A stretch of DNA of 64,000 bases from Flavobacteriales bacterium (GTDB taxonomy: Bacteria > Bacteroidota > Bacteroidia > Flavobacteriales > Schleiferiaceae). The translations under genes were made by a program, and so were the position numbers. The notes below the pieces were generated by a model. That model did no database searches, was not told the DNA's origin, and saw only the letters and a program-made list of their open reading frames with translations. Position 1 is the stretch's first letter; the number at the start of each line of letters is the position of its first letter. The stretch covers positions 1 to 64,000 of the forward strand of contig JAAXJR010000041.1 in the NCBI GenBank assembly GCA_012269745.1, given 5' to 3'. Positions 33,525 to 43,237 of this stretch are shown here, piece after piece.

Positions 33525-35114
33525 TTACTTCACCGTAATTCGGCGAACCGCTGAACCTTGCTCCGTTTCAACCTTGAGGATATATACCCCAGAATTCCAC
33601 GTAGACAGATCAATTTCTGTTGAGTTATCTAGAGCACGCTTCTGAAGCACTACTCGACCTGTAATATCAAAAACAGTCAAAGTCTGAATAGCTACGTTAT
33701 TTGCAGTAACAACGTTCATCAAGCCTGTAGAAGAAGGGTTTGGATATACCTTCATTTCTAGATCAAACTCCTGAATACCAGCTGGAACGCCTTCCGCCTG
33801 AAGCACAGTTGCCATTCGTGGAACAATGAATGACATTACTGTATCAATCCAAGCTTGTGAAGTCGCTTCGTTATTTGGGTTTGCAGGGTTCTGAGAAGCA
33901 TACGGATCCATTGGATCGTACCAGTTCCATGGCGCAGTATTTACAACCCATGGCTGAAGTGCATTCGTTGGCGGAATCTCAACAGTATAAATACATTCCT
34001 CACCTGTTGGGTTTGTGCTTTGCTCATCCACCCATACATCATCGGTGTAGCCAGCATTAATAAAGATGTCATTATTACCGTATCCATTCGCCGCCTTAAT
34101 GGCACCGTAAGAACCTGTAACACTAACTACTGGGAAGAATTGCTGACCAATTGGTACATATACCATACCCGTATCGTAAGGTGCGAAGAAATCGTACTTG
34201 CTATGGATGCTCAGCATTGGCACATCGCCTTGCTCCAACCAAGCGCCATCACCTAGGGCACCACCCATATTAATAACCATCAATACATCGTCTGGCATAC
34301 CTGCGTGGTTCACATAATTACGACCAGGCTGGGTATAATCCATTGTTGGTAGACCTAAAGTGTTTTGACCTGTAACGGTAACTTGACCACCATAACCGTC
34401 AATATCACCTACTACCGCTGTATCGACATAAGGATCCCCTACAGTCACTGTTCCACCGAACATACCAACTGTATCTTGGTACTGGAATTTAGTAGGCGCA
34501 GTCACTTCAGAGTGTTTGTCAATAGTCGCGTAAGCAAAAGTGATATAGCCACCTGAACCTTGTCCCACCATGATGGTATTTGAAGCATTAATTCCGTAAG
34601 GATTACCTGCACCTACTTGAGTGAGGTTTAGGTAACGAACCAATGATTTTGCATCTTGGATTGAGTAGTATACTGCCAATAGGTTTGTACCACGACGTAA
34701 ATCAAGGTTTGTACTATTTGCCAACCAACCTAAACGGTAAGTAGCAGCAATAGCCACGTAACCCATTCTTGCGAATCGAGTACACATTTCTACAACGGCA
34801 CTATCTTCTTTCGTTCCTAGTGGCGAACCATTGAGCCCTTTAGGAATGAAAGATCCTGTATGCCATACAATAACAACCGGACGATCCGTTGCCGTATCAA
34901 CTGCTGGTGAAGGCATGTAGAAATCTGCCATCAATGGTTGAAGATTTGTCCCGCCCAATAAGGCAGAATCGATGTACGGGTTAAAGTTTACACCGTACGC
35001 TACGTTCGTTGACGTTACTACGTCAGCTTCGCTAAATATTGGGGTCGTGTATCGTTGTGCAAATACACTCGACGACACCAAAAGCGCGCAAATAAAAAGT
35101 AAAGTCTTTTTCAT
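33525..35114 (-). CDS. T9SS-secreted alpha/beta-hydrolase-fold protein, nucleophile motif altered
   Basis: A 529-residue protein with signal peptide MKKTLLF...VFAQ and a C-terminal type A T9SS domain (VYPNPSSTGLMNVV ... GVYILKVE). Between them is an alpha/beta-hydrolase-like region: RPVVIVWHTGSF in the HGGGF position, GYVAIAATYRLG, a nucleophile elbow IMVGQGSGGY and MLSIHSKYDFFAPYD in the acid position. In GxSxGG carboxylesterases the third elbow residue is Ser; here it is Gly (about 186) with Ser next to it, so activity is doubtful. ATG 35120 is an equally possible start. It follows the TonB receptor by about 20 bases. Confidence 0.82.
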   Translation of the reverse strand: MKKTLLFICALLVSSSVFAQRYTTPIFSEADVVTSTNVAYGVNFNPYIDSALLGGTNLQPLMADFYMPSPAVDTATDRPVVIVWHTGSFIPKGLNGSPLGTKEDSAVVEMCTRFARMGYVAIAATYRLGWLANSTNLDLRRGTNLLAVYYSIQDAKSLVRYLNLTQVGAGNPYGINASNTIMVGQGSGGYITFAYATIDKHSEVTAPTKFQYQDTVGMFGGTVTVGDPYVDTAVVGDIDGYGGQVTVTGQNTLGLPTMDYTQPGRNYVNHAGMPDDVLMVINMGGALGDGAWLEQGDVPMLSIHSKYDFFAPYDTGMVYVPIGQQFFPVVSVTGSYGAIKAANGYGNNDIFINAGYTDDVWVDEQSTNPTGEECIYTVEIPPTNALQPWVVNTAPWNWYDPMDPYASQNPANPNNEATSQAWIDTVMSFIVPRMATVLQAEGVPAGIQEFDLEMKVYPNPSSTGLMNVVTANNVAIQTLTVFDITGRVVLQKRALDNSTEIDLSTWNSGVYILKVETEQGSAVRRITVK

Positions 35115-35135
35115 AAGCATGGTTTTGCAGGGCGG

Positions 35136-37898
35136 TTAATTAATTTGAATACTTAGATAAGCCAACCTCCCTACTAAAGGCCCTCCAAATACTTGATAAA
35201 CTTTGTTATTTAGCGCATTACTTGCACCTATTTTGTACGTCACTACAGTTTTGCGATCATTGATCATATGATTCCTGGTAAGTGAACACTGTGCATCCAC
35301 CAAACCATAAGAAGGAATGCTCCCAGTGAATTGAGGCGAACCTTCAAACAGAAATCCTTCTACCCATTTGTAATTCACACCAGCCCCCATCAATTTGTCC
35401 TTATCGTTTTTAATAGGATAATTTCTCATGTTCCAACCAATATTGAATTTGTGCTCAGGAGTATTAAAAGCAGGCACAATAGGGTCATTTACAGCAGAAG
35501 TAAGCTTATTCCAACTGTAGTTACCACTAAGGCTATGGTAATCACCAATGAAGGTATTTAGACCAATCGAAAACCCCTGCGTGGTCACCTGTTCGGTTGC
35601 ATTGGCAGCAACGCGATAGACTTGAAGCTCTTTCAATCTATCAATAGCCGTAGTTCCCTCAACAATTTTCGCACCTATGATGTAGCCAATGAAATCATTG
35701 TAGTTGCTGTAGTAATAGTTCGCATCAACGAAAACACGCTCAAACAAGGTAGCTCTCCACCCTACCTCGGCAGTGCGTACTCTTTCCGGGCGAATTGCAT
35801 CTACATCAAAATAACCGAAATCGTGGGTCAAACGCTCATTACCAGGCTTGGCTAGATATTCTACGATATTATCAATGGTTACCAATGAATCGAAACCGTT
35901 GAGGTTACCAAGCAACACAGCACGACCTACATTGTAATTTAGGTATTGATCTGCTAAAGTTGGATTTCGGATCGCACTACTAACGCTGAAACGCAATGTG
36001 TGATTTTCATTTGCCTTGTACACTACAGATGCCGCAGGACTGACTAATGGCTGGAAGTTTTGATTCTTATCTACACGTGCAGTGATGCTCGTCTTGAGCC
36101 TTTCATCACGGTAGAATTGTTCCCAACCGCCGTATAAACCTGCCTCATAATTACGGATGACTACATCACCAGTATCACTAAAGATGGTACCGGCACTGTT
36201 CGGTGTATACAGTCGAACATTTCCCCCCACTCTAAACTGACCAGCATCGGTATCAAACGTTCTTTCGCCTTGACTGTGGTATAGTGCACTTTTGTCGTAG
36301 AATCGGCTCCCACCTTCGGTAAATAGTGTAGAAGTAATATGCCCTTTGAGCTCATCAAATTCTGATGTTCCTGGTTTCAAGTAATTCACCACTGAATAAC
36401 CGTAGATGGCCTCCATAAAACTCATTACGATAGCATTGGTGGTATCGTGAAGTTGATTGAAAAAGTCTCTGTTGTCGGCAATAACATTTTGCATCTCTGC
36501 TTCAAAGTCCGCATTGCTCAAGGTATTCGACGGATAATCTGGCAGCGCTCTTACTTGTGGTCTATTGAATATATACCACATTGTGCGGTATTGATTGCTG
36601 TAGAATTGGTCAGGAACGATGCTGTCCTGCATACGAAGCGCAGTGAAATAAGCATCATAGCTGTTCCCAGCATCCTCATGCGTGGAATAGGCCCGCCAAA
36701 ACCACTTACCAGTTTCTTCACGTAGCTCCACCCTATTCTGCAAGAACAAGATATCCTTCAGACTATACCTGTTATCACCCTGATATACAGTTGTTCCTGC
36801 GCCGAAATTCATCGCGTAGATACCTCGTACATTGTCACTGAATTTGTAATGAAGTGCAGTGGTCAATTTCAAATTCTCAGTGTCGTAATCAACGAGGTGT
36901 TTTTCTTCAATACCCGGACGATAGAATCGGCCCAAACCTGGATAACCTTTCACATCACCTCCGGCATCCCAATAATCTTCATCACCGTAACGGTTCACCG
37001 CATCGTAACCACCTGGGTTCAATTCATCATCGGCACTAACGTCGGTAGGATCGTAGTTCTCAGCTTGCCAATCGTCTGCCCGCAATGCGAAAAGGTTGAT
37101 CTTGTAGGCAAACTTATCATTGACCTTATCAGCCCAACGAACGCTTATCTCGGTGAGATTGCGCTCTCCTACTTTCAGGCTTGAACTTATTCCCGTGAAG
37201 ACAAAAGGATCCTTGGTCGTCATTGAGATGACACCGTTAAAAGCAGAAGGGCCGTAAAATGCTGTGCTAGCACCAGCAATCACATCTACGGACATGATAT
37301 CAAGATCTGGTGCGCCTAGGAAATTGCCTAATGAGAAGTTCAAACCTGGACTTTGATTATCTACCCCATCAATAAGCTGCAATGAACGCACCGGAGAAGT
37401 ACTGTTAAATCCACGTGTGTTAATGATCTTGAAACCAATACTGGCAGAGGTGAGATCCACCCCTTTCAACGTCCCAAGATGATCGTAAAAGCTAACACTT
37501 GGACTTTCTTTAATGGCTAAAGCGTCCATACTTTCAACCGTAAGTGCACTTTTTTCTTGTTGCTCGCTGAGTCTTTGTTGAACAACACTAACTTCTTTCA
37601 GCACATTGCGGTCCGGCTTCATAGTGATACGGACTGGCGAGGCATCTTGAATTACAACGCGCTGCACTGCGAAACCCATAGAATTCACCTCTACCTGAAC
37701 GGGATAGTTATAAATGTCCAATGACCATGCGCCATCAAAATCGGTAACGGTTCCAATGTTACTTAATGCACCATTTAGAACTACCCTAATAGAGGCCCCA
37801 ATAATGGGTTCTTTTTTATCATCTACGACTGTTCCACGTATTTGTCCATGCAGGTGTGACCCTAGGAAAATGAAGAGTGCGAGTAGTGTTTTGTTCAT
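35136..37898 (-). CDS. TonB-dependent outer-membrane receptor
   Basis: A 920-residue receptor with a signal peptide (cut after LHGQ, residue 19), a carboxypeptidase-regulatory-like domain (about 20-105: IRGTVVDDKKEPIIGASIRV), a plug (about 120-240: NTRGFNSTSPVRSLQLIDGV, GPSAFNGVISMTTK) and a 22-strand barrel to the C-terminus. No SusD partner is present, so it is not a typical polysaccharide-utilisation receptor. The next gene downstream encodes a T9SS hydrolase-fold protein, and the two probably act on one unknown ligand. ATG 37898 is chosen for the signal peptide. Confidence 0.92.
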   Translation of the reverse strand: MNKTLLALFIFLGSHLHGQIRGTVVDDKKEPIIGASIRVVLNGALSNIGTVTDFDGAWSLDIYNYPVQVEVNSMGFAVQRVVIQDASPVRITMKPDRNVLKEVSVVQQRLSEQQEKSALTVESMDALAIKESPSVSFYDHLGTLKGVDLTSASIGFKIINTRGFNSTSPVRSLQLIDGVDNQSPGLNFSLGNFLGAPDLDIMSVDVIAGASTAFYGPSAFNGVISMTTKDPFVFTGISSSLKVGERNLTEISVRWADKVNDKFAYKINLFALRADDWQAENYDPTDVSADDELNPGGYDAVNRYGDEDYWDAGGDVKGYPGLGRFYRPGIEEKHLVDYDTENLKLTTALHYKFSDNVRGIYAMNFGAGTTVYQGDNRYSLKDILFLQNRVELREETGKWFWRAYSTHEDAGNSYDAYFTALRMQDSIVPDQFYSNQYRTMWYIFNRPQVRALPDYPSNTLSNADFEAEMQNVIADNRDFFNQLHDTTNAIVMSFMEAIYGYSVVNYLKPGTSEFDELKGHITSTLFTEGGSRFYDKSALYHSQGERTFDTDAGQFRVGGNVRLYTPNSAGTIFSDTGDVVIRNYEAGLYGGWEQFYRDERLKTSITARVDKNQNFQPLVSPAASVVYKANENHTLRFSVSSAIRNPTLADQYLNYNVGRAVLLGNLNGFDSLVTIDNIVEYLAKPGNERLTHDFGYFDVDAIRPERVRTAEVGWRATLFERVFVDANYYYSNYNDFIGYIIGAKIVEGTTAIDRLKELQVYRVAANATEQVTTQGFSIGLNTFIGDYHSLSGNYSWNKLTSAVNDPIVPAFNTPEHKFNIGWNMRNYPIKNDKDKLMGAGVNYKWVEGFLFEGSPQFTGSIPSYGLVDAQCSLTRNHMINDRKTVVTYKIGASNALNNKVYQVFGGPLVGRLAYLSIQIN

Positions 37899-37960
37899 AA
37901 AGAACAAATTAGTAAAAGCAATTGAGAAAAAAGGGTGATTCAACCCCTTAATATAAACAC

Positions 37961-38905
37961 TTAATTAGCAGCTCTTTTTAGTCGATCATTGATAGCTCTA
38001 CCCAAGCCTTCTTCTGGTAAGTAATGCGTCCATATTTCTTTAAAACCACTAGCTCTAAGCTCTCTCAAGCCAATGAATAGGCGGGATGCAGCTTCCACAT
38101 CATTTAGTATAGGACTCAAATTAAAAACGTTGTCGCCAACCATTTCTGAAGACATTACCAAGAGCCCCACATTGGAGTTATCAACATTGTCTATGTTCCT
38201 TCTGAGATCATCGAAATCATCAAACAGTCTGATTTTCGCCCCTGGGTTATAATGAGAGCTAAGCATTCCAGGCGCTTTCGGATTCGAGGAACTCGTTTGA
38301 ACTTCTAGAGCCCCTAGTACAGATTCCAGCTCCTCTAGAGCTAATCCACCCAACCTCAAGACTTTTGGTTTACCACATAGGTCGACAATCGTACTTTCTA
38401 ATCCAACGCCACAAGGACCACCATCTAGCACAGCATCAATATTCTCTCCCAGTTGCTCTTGAACATGAGCTGCGGTGGTTGGTGATGTAAAACCAAAAGG
38501 ATTTGCACTAGGTGCAGCAATACTTAACCCGCTTCTTCGGATGACCTCTAAAGTCATGGGATGATCAGGAATACGAACGGCTACAGTTGGGTGCCCTGAG
38601 GTCACTAAATCAGGGACAACATCCTTTTTCGGTACTACGATAGTCAATGGACCAGGACTGAAGCGCTCCAACAATGCTATTGCAGCATCGTTTAAGTCAG
38701 CTACTTCTCTGGCTTGATCTATTGAAGCTACATGTACAATTAAAGGATCAAAAGAAGGTCGGTTTTTAGCTTTAAAAACTTTGGCTACCGCCTTTGTATC
38801 CAAAGCATTAGCTCCTAGACCATAAACTGTTTCTGTAGGCAAGGCCACTAAAGCTCCTTCTAACAAAAGCTGAACGGCCTTATCAATGTCCGTTATTAGA
38901 GCCAT
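37961..38905 (-). CDS. L-threonylcarbamoyladenylate synthase (Sua5 type)
   Basis: A 314-residue YrdC/Sua5 enzyme making threonylcarbamoyl-AMP from threonine, bicarbonate and ATP for t6A37. The YrdC domain (1-200) shows VALPTETVYGLGANA, KAKNRPSFDPLIVHV, SGHPTVAVRIPDH and APSANPFG. The extra C-terminal domain (from about 225, APGMLSSHYNPGAK) marks Sua5 rather than short TsaC. It is the last gene of an eight-gene run and lies three bases after queE. TsaD is encoded at 20658-21677. Confidence 0.94.
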   Translation of the reverse strand: MALITDIDKAVQLLLEGALVALPTETVYGLGANALDTKAVAKVFKAKNRPSFDPLIVHVASIDQAREVADLNDAAIALLERFSPGPLTIVVPKKDVVPDLVTSGHPTVAVRIPDHPMTLEVIRRSGLSIAAPSANPFGFTSPTTAAHVQEQLGENIDAVLDGGPCGVGLESTIVDLCGKPKVLRLGGLALEELESVLGALEVQTSSSNPKAPGMLSSHYNPGAKIRLFDDFDDLRRNIDNVDNSNVGLLVMSSEMVGDNVFNLSPILNDVEAASRLFIGLRELRASGFKEIWTHYLPEEGLGRAINDRLKRAAN

Positions 38906-38908
38906 GTG

Positions 38909-39556
38909 CTATGGAATATTCAAATATTTGTGAGTCTGAAGGCTTACTTTCCAACGTGGATGATTCATCACGTAATCTACAATATGAGGCATCATTTCAT
39001 CACGCTTACTCCATTCTGGCTGTAAGAACAATGTACAATCCTCTCCAACCCTTTCAGCGTGCTGCTCTGCCCATTTAAAGTCGTTTTGGTTGTATACAAT
39101 CACCTTCAACTCATGTGCTGCTGCATAATATTCTTCTTTAGGTGGCGCGGTCTTCTTAGGACTTAAACAAATCCAATCCCAGTCTCCTGTCAATGGATAA
39201 GCGCCACTGGTCTCCACATGAACTTTCATCCCGACCTCATGGAGCGCATCTACCAAAGGATTCATGTCCCATGTAAGCGGTTCACCACCCGTAACAACAA
39301 TAGTATCGCTATACTTCTTAGCATTGGCGACAATGTTGGAAATAGGAGTAGGTGGATGTGTATCTGGGTTCCAGCTCTCTTTGACATCGCACCAGTGACA
39401 GCCTACATCACAGCCGCCAATGCGAGCAAAATAAGCTGCTTTACCCGTGTGCGCTCCCTCTCCTTGGATCGTATAAAATTCCTCCATCAAAGGCACCACG
39501 AATCCATTACGCACGTCGGCGCTACTGTAAATCTGAGATGTGGTTATGTCCTTCAA
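38909..39556 (-). CDS. queE: 7-carboxy-7-deazaguanine synthase QueE
   Basis: A 215-residue radical-SAM enzyme of queuosine synthesis, converting CPH4 to CDG. The cluster motif is CX3CX2C at Cys49, Cys53, Cys56 (GGCDVGCHWC). EEFYTIQGEGAHTG at the start and TGGEP around residue 91 are further hallmarks. Length is normal. Other que genes are not in the window; the substrate tRNA-Asp(GTC) is encoded at 14782-14858. Confidence 0.95.
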   Translation of the reverse strand: MKDITTSQIYSSADVRNGFVVPLMEEFYTIQGEGAHTGKAAYFARIGGCDVGCHWCDVKESWNPDTHPPTPISNIVANAKKYSDTIVVTGGEPLTWDMNPLVDALHEVGMKVHVETSGAYPLTGDWDWICLSPKKTAPPKEEYYAAAHELKVIVYNQNDFKWAEQHAERVGEDCTLFLQPEWSKRDEMMPHIVDYVMNHPRWKVSLQTHKYLNIP

Positions 39557-39561
39557 ACGAT

Positions 39562-40434
39562 TTAAGACAATTCGGTTACTTTCATCGTATTCATCATGAG
39601 TGCAGCTCTGGTCATTGGACCTACACCACCTGGTACAGGCGTAATGAAGCTACACTTAGGCGCTACGGCGTCATAATCCACATCGCCTAATAATCTGAAA
39701 CCACTTTTCTTCGAAGGGTCATCTACACGAGTAATACCCACATCAATAACACAAGCCCCTTTCTTGACCATATCTTCAGTCACAAATCCTGGACGCCCCA
39801 GAGCTGCAACGATGATATCAGCCTTTTGGCACACCTCTTTTAGATTCTTTGTTCTTGAATGACAAAGCGTGACCGTACAGTTACCGGGGTAATTGTGCTG
39901 GCTTAGCAGGATAGACATCGGAGAACCTACAATATGGCTACGGCCAATAACTACACAGTCCTTACCCTCTGTTGGTACGTTGTATCTACGAAGAATCTCA
40001 ACAATACCCTGCGGCGTAGCAGGGATGTACGTTGGAAGGTTTAGCGTCATTTTACCAACGTTTTCCGGGTGGAATCCGTCTACGTCTTTTTTCGGATCTA
40101 CGGCCAACAGCACCTTAGTTTCATCAATATGCTTTGGTAACGGCAATTGAACGATGTATCCATCGATATCCTCGTCGTTATTGAGTTTATTAATGGCTTT
40201 TAACAGCTCAGCCTCAGTGGTTTCTGCAGGAAGCTTGATCAGTGTTGAACCAAAACCAACCTCTTCACAATCACGAACTTTCGCATTCACATACGTACGA
40301 GAAGCACCGTCTTCTCCTACCAAGATGGCGGCTAAGTGCGGGACTTTCTTCCCTTCTGCTTTGAGTCCTTTTACTTTTTCGGCCAATTCTGCTCGAATCT
40401 GTGCCGATGTTGCTTTTCCGTCTAAAACTACCAT
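39562..40434 (-). CDS. folD: Bifunctional methylenetetrahydrofolate dehydrogenase/cyclohydrolase
   Basis: A 290-residue enzyme interconverting methylene-, methenyl- and 10-formyl-THF. Signatures are the catalytic Lys segment [42 protein letters not shown], the NADP site [13 protein letters not shown] and [12 protein letters not shown]. Five bases upstream of queE and 11 downstream of ffh. Supplies 10-formyl-THF for fmt and purine synthesis. Confidence 0.96.
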   Translation of the reverse strand: MVVLDGKATSAQIRAELAEKVKGLKAEGKKVPHLAAILVGEDGASRTYVNAKVRDCEEVGFGSTLIKLPAETTEAELLKAINKLNNDEDIDGYIVQLPLPKHIDETKVLLAVDPKKDVDGFHPENVGKMTLNLPTYIPATPQGIVEILRRYNVPTEGKDCVVIGRSHIVGSPMSILLSQHNYPGNCTVTLCHSRTKNLKEVCQKADIIVAALGRPGFVTEDMVKKGACVIDVGITRVDDPSKKSGFRLLGDVDYDAVAPKCSFITPVPGGVGPMTRAALMMNTMKVTELS

Positions 40435-40445
40435 AGTTTATGTCT

Positions 40446-41777
40446 TTAGCGCATTCCGCGCATCATGTTCATCATTCCACGGCGTCCACCGCCGCTTTGC
40501 ATCATCTTCATCATTTTGCGCATATCGCCAAACTGTTTGAGCAGGTTGTTCACGTCTTGAACTGTGCGCCCAGAACCCATGGCAATGCGCTTTCGACGAG
40601 AACCGTTAATGATATCAGGCTGCTGACGTTCTGCTAAAGTCATGCTGTTGATCATCGCTTCAATGTGCTTGAACGCATCGTCATCAATATCAATGTCCTT
40701 CATGGCTTTCCCCATACCCGGAATCATACCCATGAGGTCCTTCATGTTCCCCATTTTCTTGATTTGCTGGATTTGATTCATAAAGTCGTCGAAACCAAAT
40801 GAGTCGGTAGCGATCTTCTTACTCATCTTACGAGCCTCTTGCTCGTCAAACTGTTCTTGAGCGCGCTCCACAAGGGAAACCACATCACCCATACCGAGAA
40901 TACGGTCTGCCATACGGTCAGGATGGAATACGTCTAAGGCCTCCATTTTTTCTCCTGTACCAATGAATTTGATGGGTTTATTTACAACACTTTTAATAGT
41001 AAGTGCCGCACCACCACGGGTATCACCGTCTAATTTCGTTAAGATAACACCGTCAAAATTCAGCACCTCGTTAAAGGCTTTAGCGGTATTCACGGCATCT
41101 TGACCCGTCATAGAATCCACGACGAACAAGGTCTCTGAAGGAGCAATAGCCTTGTGAATATTGCCAATCTCCGCCATCATCTCCTCGTCCACCGCCAAAC
41201 GACCGGCAGTATCCACGATCACTACATTGTGACCGTTGCTTTTAGCATGGGCCAAGGCATTTGTAGAGATACTCACCGGATCTTGGTTGCCTTCTTCTGA
41301 GAAAACCTCGATGCCCAACTGCTCCCCTAGTACGTGAAGCTGATTGATTGCTGCTGGACGATACACATCACAAGCAACTAATAGCGGCTTTTTCGTTTTC
41401 TTGTTCTTTAGGTAATTGGCCAATTTTGCACTGTGGGTCGTCTTACCCGATCCTTGCAGACCGGCCATAAGGATAACTGCCGGCTTACCTGCCAAATTCA
41501 AGCCTTCAGCTTGCCCACCCATCAGCTCGGCCATCTCATCACGGACGATCTTCACCATAGCTTGACCAGGCTTTACCGCCGTGAGCACGCCAGAACCAAG
41601 CGCTTTCGCTTTTACATCATTGGTAAACTGCTTGGCAATTTTAAAACTAACATCAGCCTCAACGAGCGCGCGACGAATCTGCTTTACGCTGTCCGCAATG
41701 TTGAGTTCGGTAATCTTATGATTCCCTTGTAATACCTTAAACGCGCCCTCTAAACGGTCACTTAAATTGTCAAACAT
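40446..41777 (-). CDS. ffh: Signal recognition particle GTPase Ffh
   Basis: A 443-residue SRP54 protein. N domain (1-90), GTPase G domain with P-loop GLQGSGKTTHSAKLA (about 108-122), DVYRPAAINQL, DTAGRLAVDEE and LTKLDGDTRGGAAL, then a Met-rich M domain ending in a run of Met, Gly and Arg that binds 4.5S RNA and signal peptides. Delivers nascent membrane proteins to FtsY and the translocon. One base after the dipeptidase start region, tightly packed in the operon. Confidence 0.96.
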   Translation of the reverse strand: MFDNLSDRLEGAFKVLQGNHKITELNIADSVKQIRRALVEADVSFKIAKQFTNDVKAKALGSGVLTAVKPGQAMVKIVRDEMAELMGGQAEGLNLAGKPAVILMAGLQGSGKTTHSAKLANYLKNKKTKKPLLVACDVYRPAAINQLHVLGEQLGIEVFSEEGNQDPVSISTNALAHAKSNGHNVVIVDTAGRLAVDEEMMAEIGNIHKAIAPSETLFVVDSMTGQDAVNTAKAFNEVLNFDGVILTKLDGDTRGGAALTIKSVVNKPIKFIGTGEKMEALDVFHPDRMADRILGMGDVVSLVERAQEQFDEQEARKMSKKIATDSFGFDDFMNQIQQIKKMGNMKDLMGMIPGMGKAMKDIDIDDDAFKHIEAMINSMTLAERQQPDIINGSRRKRIAMGSGRTVQDVNNLLKQFGDMRKMMKMMQSGGGRRGMMNMMRGMR

Positions 41778-41778
41778 A

Positions 41779-43236
41779 TCAGTCTACGTTTGGAATGTTT
41801 TCTAATGTTGCTAGGAAAAACTCCCAGCTCTTTTTCACGGATGAAATCTGTGTTTTTTCGTCTGGACTGTGCGCACCACGAATGTTTGGCCCAAAGGAAA
41901 TCAACTCCATTTCAGGGTAATTGGTTCCCAAAATTCCACACTCTAAACCGGCATGGCAAGCATTTACGCGTGGCTCCCCGCTAAAGAGCTTGCGGTACAA
42001 ATCCGTCATCGTTGTTAGAATGGCACTCTTTGGATTAGGTGTCCAACCTGGGTAGGAACCTGTACACTCTACAGCACAACCAATAGCTTCAAAGTTTCGG
42101 GCAATGGCACGTGCTAAGTCCATTTTTTCACTCTCCACCGAACTACGCGTTAAACAAAGGATGGTTAACTCACCGTCCTTCAAAAGAACACGCGCCGTAT
42201 TATTCGAGGTTTGAACGAGCCCTTCGATGTCCGGAGACATGCGGTAAATACCATTCGGGTTGGCGTACAACGCAGTAACTAAAGCACTTTGAAACTCTTC
42301 ACTTACAACCTCTAGTGGATCATCCATTTCTTCCCAAGCCAATTCCAGATTCGGATCCGTCGTACCATGTTCGGCAATGAGCTCAGCACCAACCTCACCC
42401 AAAATGTTCTCAAAAGCACCTATTCCGGCATTTGGAACTACTACAACCGCTACGCTCTCACGAGGTATTGCATTGCGAAGACCACCTCCATCTAAAGAAG
42501 CTAAACGAACAGTCTCTCCAAGTCGGTCAAGCACTCTATTCATCAACTTATTGGCATTCCCTAGACCCTTGTGGATATCCATTCCGCTGTGTCCACCACT
42601 TAAACCACGAACCACTAGTTCGAAGGCAGTAGCATCTTCAGGAGAAGGCTCCATGGCCACCTTGCGGGTCGCATTGATGTCGATACCTCCCGCACAACCG
42701 ATGGTCAATTCATCGTCGTCCTCAGTATCAATGTTCAAGAGAATCTTCCCATTAAGCATACCGCCTTTAAGCTCAAGAGCACCAGTCATACCAGTCTCCT
42801 CGTCAATGGTAAACAAGGCATCAATAGCTGGATGTGGAATATCTGTAGAACTTAACACAGCCATGATATAGGCTACGCCCATACCGTTATCGGCACCTAA
42901 GGTTGTTCCGCGTGCTTTAACCCAATCTCCATCAACATACATATCAATGCCTTGAGTATCGAAGTCAAAGTCTGTGTCGTTGTTTTTTTGGTGCACCATA
43001 TCCAGGTGTGCCTGGAGAACAACAGAGGTTCGGTCCTCCATTCCTGAAGTAGCTGGTTTACGAATGAACACATTACCGATGTGATCTACTTCGGTAGGTA
43101 AGCCCAAGGAATTCCCGAAATCTACCATGAACTGTATAACACGCTCTTCCTTTTTGGAAGGACGCGGTACGGCGTTCAAATCTGCAAAATGGTTCCAAAC
43201 GGATTGTGGCTCAAGGCCTCTTACTTCACTGCTCAT
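41779..43236 (-). CDS. Aminoacyl-histidine dipeptidase (PepD, M20 family)
   Basis: A 485-residue metallopeptidase of the M20C/PepD type, cleaving dipeptides such as carnosine. Metal-site segments visible are VVLQAHLDMVHQK (with Asp after His), GTTLGADNGMGVAYI, TIDEETGMTGALEL and SGGHSGMDIHKG. Length is normal. It lies between argS and ffh, one base from each; no functional link is obvious. Confidence 0.93.
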   Translation of the reverse strand: MSSEVRGLEPQSVWNHFADLNAVPRPSKKEERVIQFMVDFGNSLGLPTEVDHIGNVFIRKPATSGMEDRTSVVLQAHLDMVHQKNNDTDFDFDTQGIDMYVDGDWVKARGTTLGADNGMGVAYIMAVLSSTDIPHPAIDALFTIDEETGMTGALELKGGMLNGKILLNIDTEDDDELTIGCAGGIDINATRKVAMEPSPEDATAFELVVRGLSGGHSGMDIHKGLGNANKLMNRVLDRLGETVRLASLDGGGLRNAIPRESVAVVVVPNAGIGAFENILGEVGAELIAEHGTTDPNLELAWEEMDDPLEVVSEEFQSALVTALYANPNGIYRMSPDIEGLVQTSNNTARVLLKDGELTILCLTRSSVESEKMDLARAIARNFEAIGCAVECTGSYPGWTPNPKSAILTTMTDLYRKLFSGEPRVNACHAGLECGILGTNYPEMELISFGPNIRGAHSPDEKTQISSVKKSWEFFLATLENIPNVD

Positions 43237-43237
43237 A

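Noticed and set aside
37714-42871. Open frames on the plus strand opposite the minus-strand operon (for example 42377-42871)
   Set aside because: Low-complexity Ser/Pro-rich translations typical of antisense frames of conserved genes; no promoter and no family resemblance.
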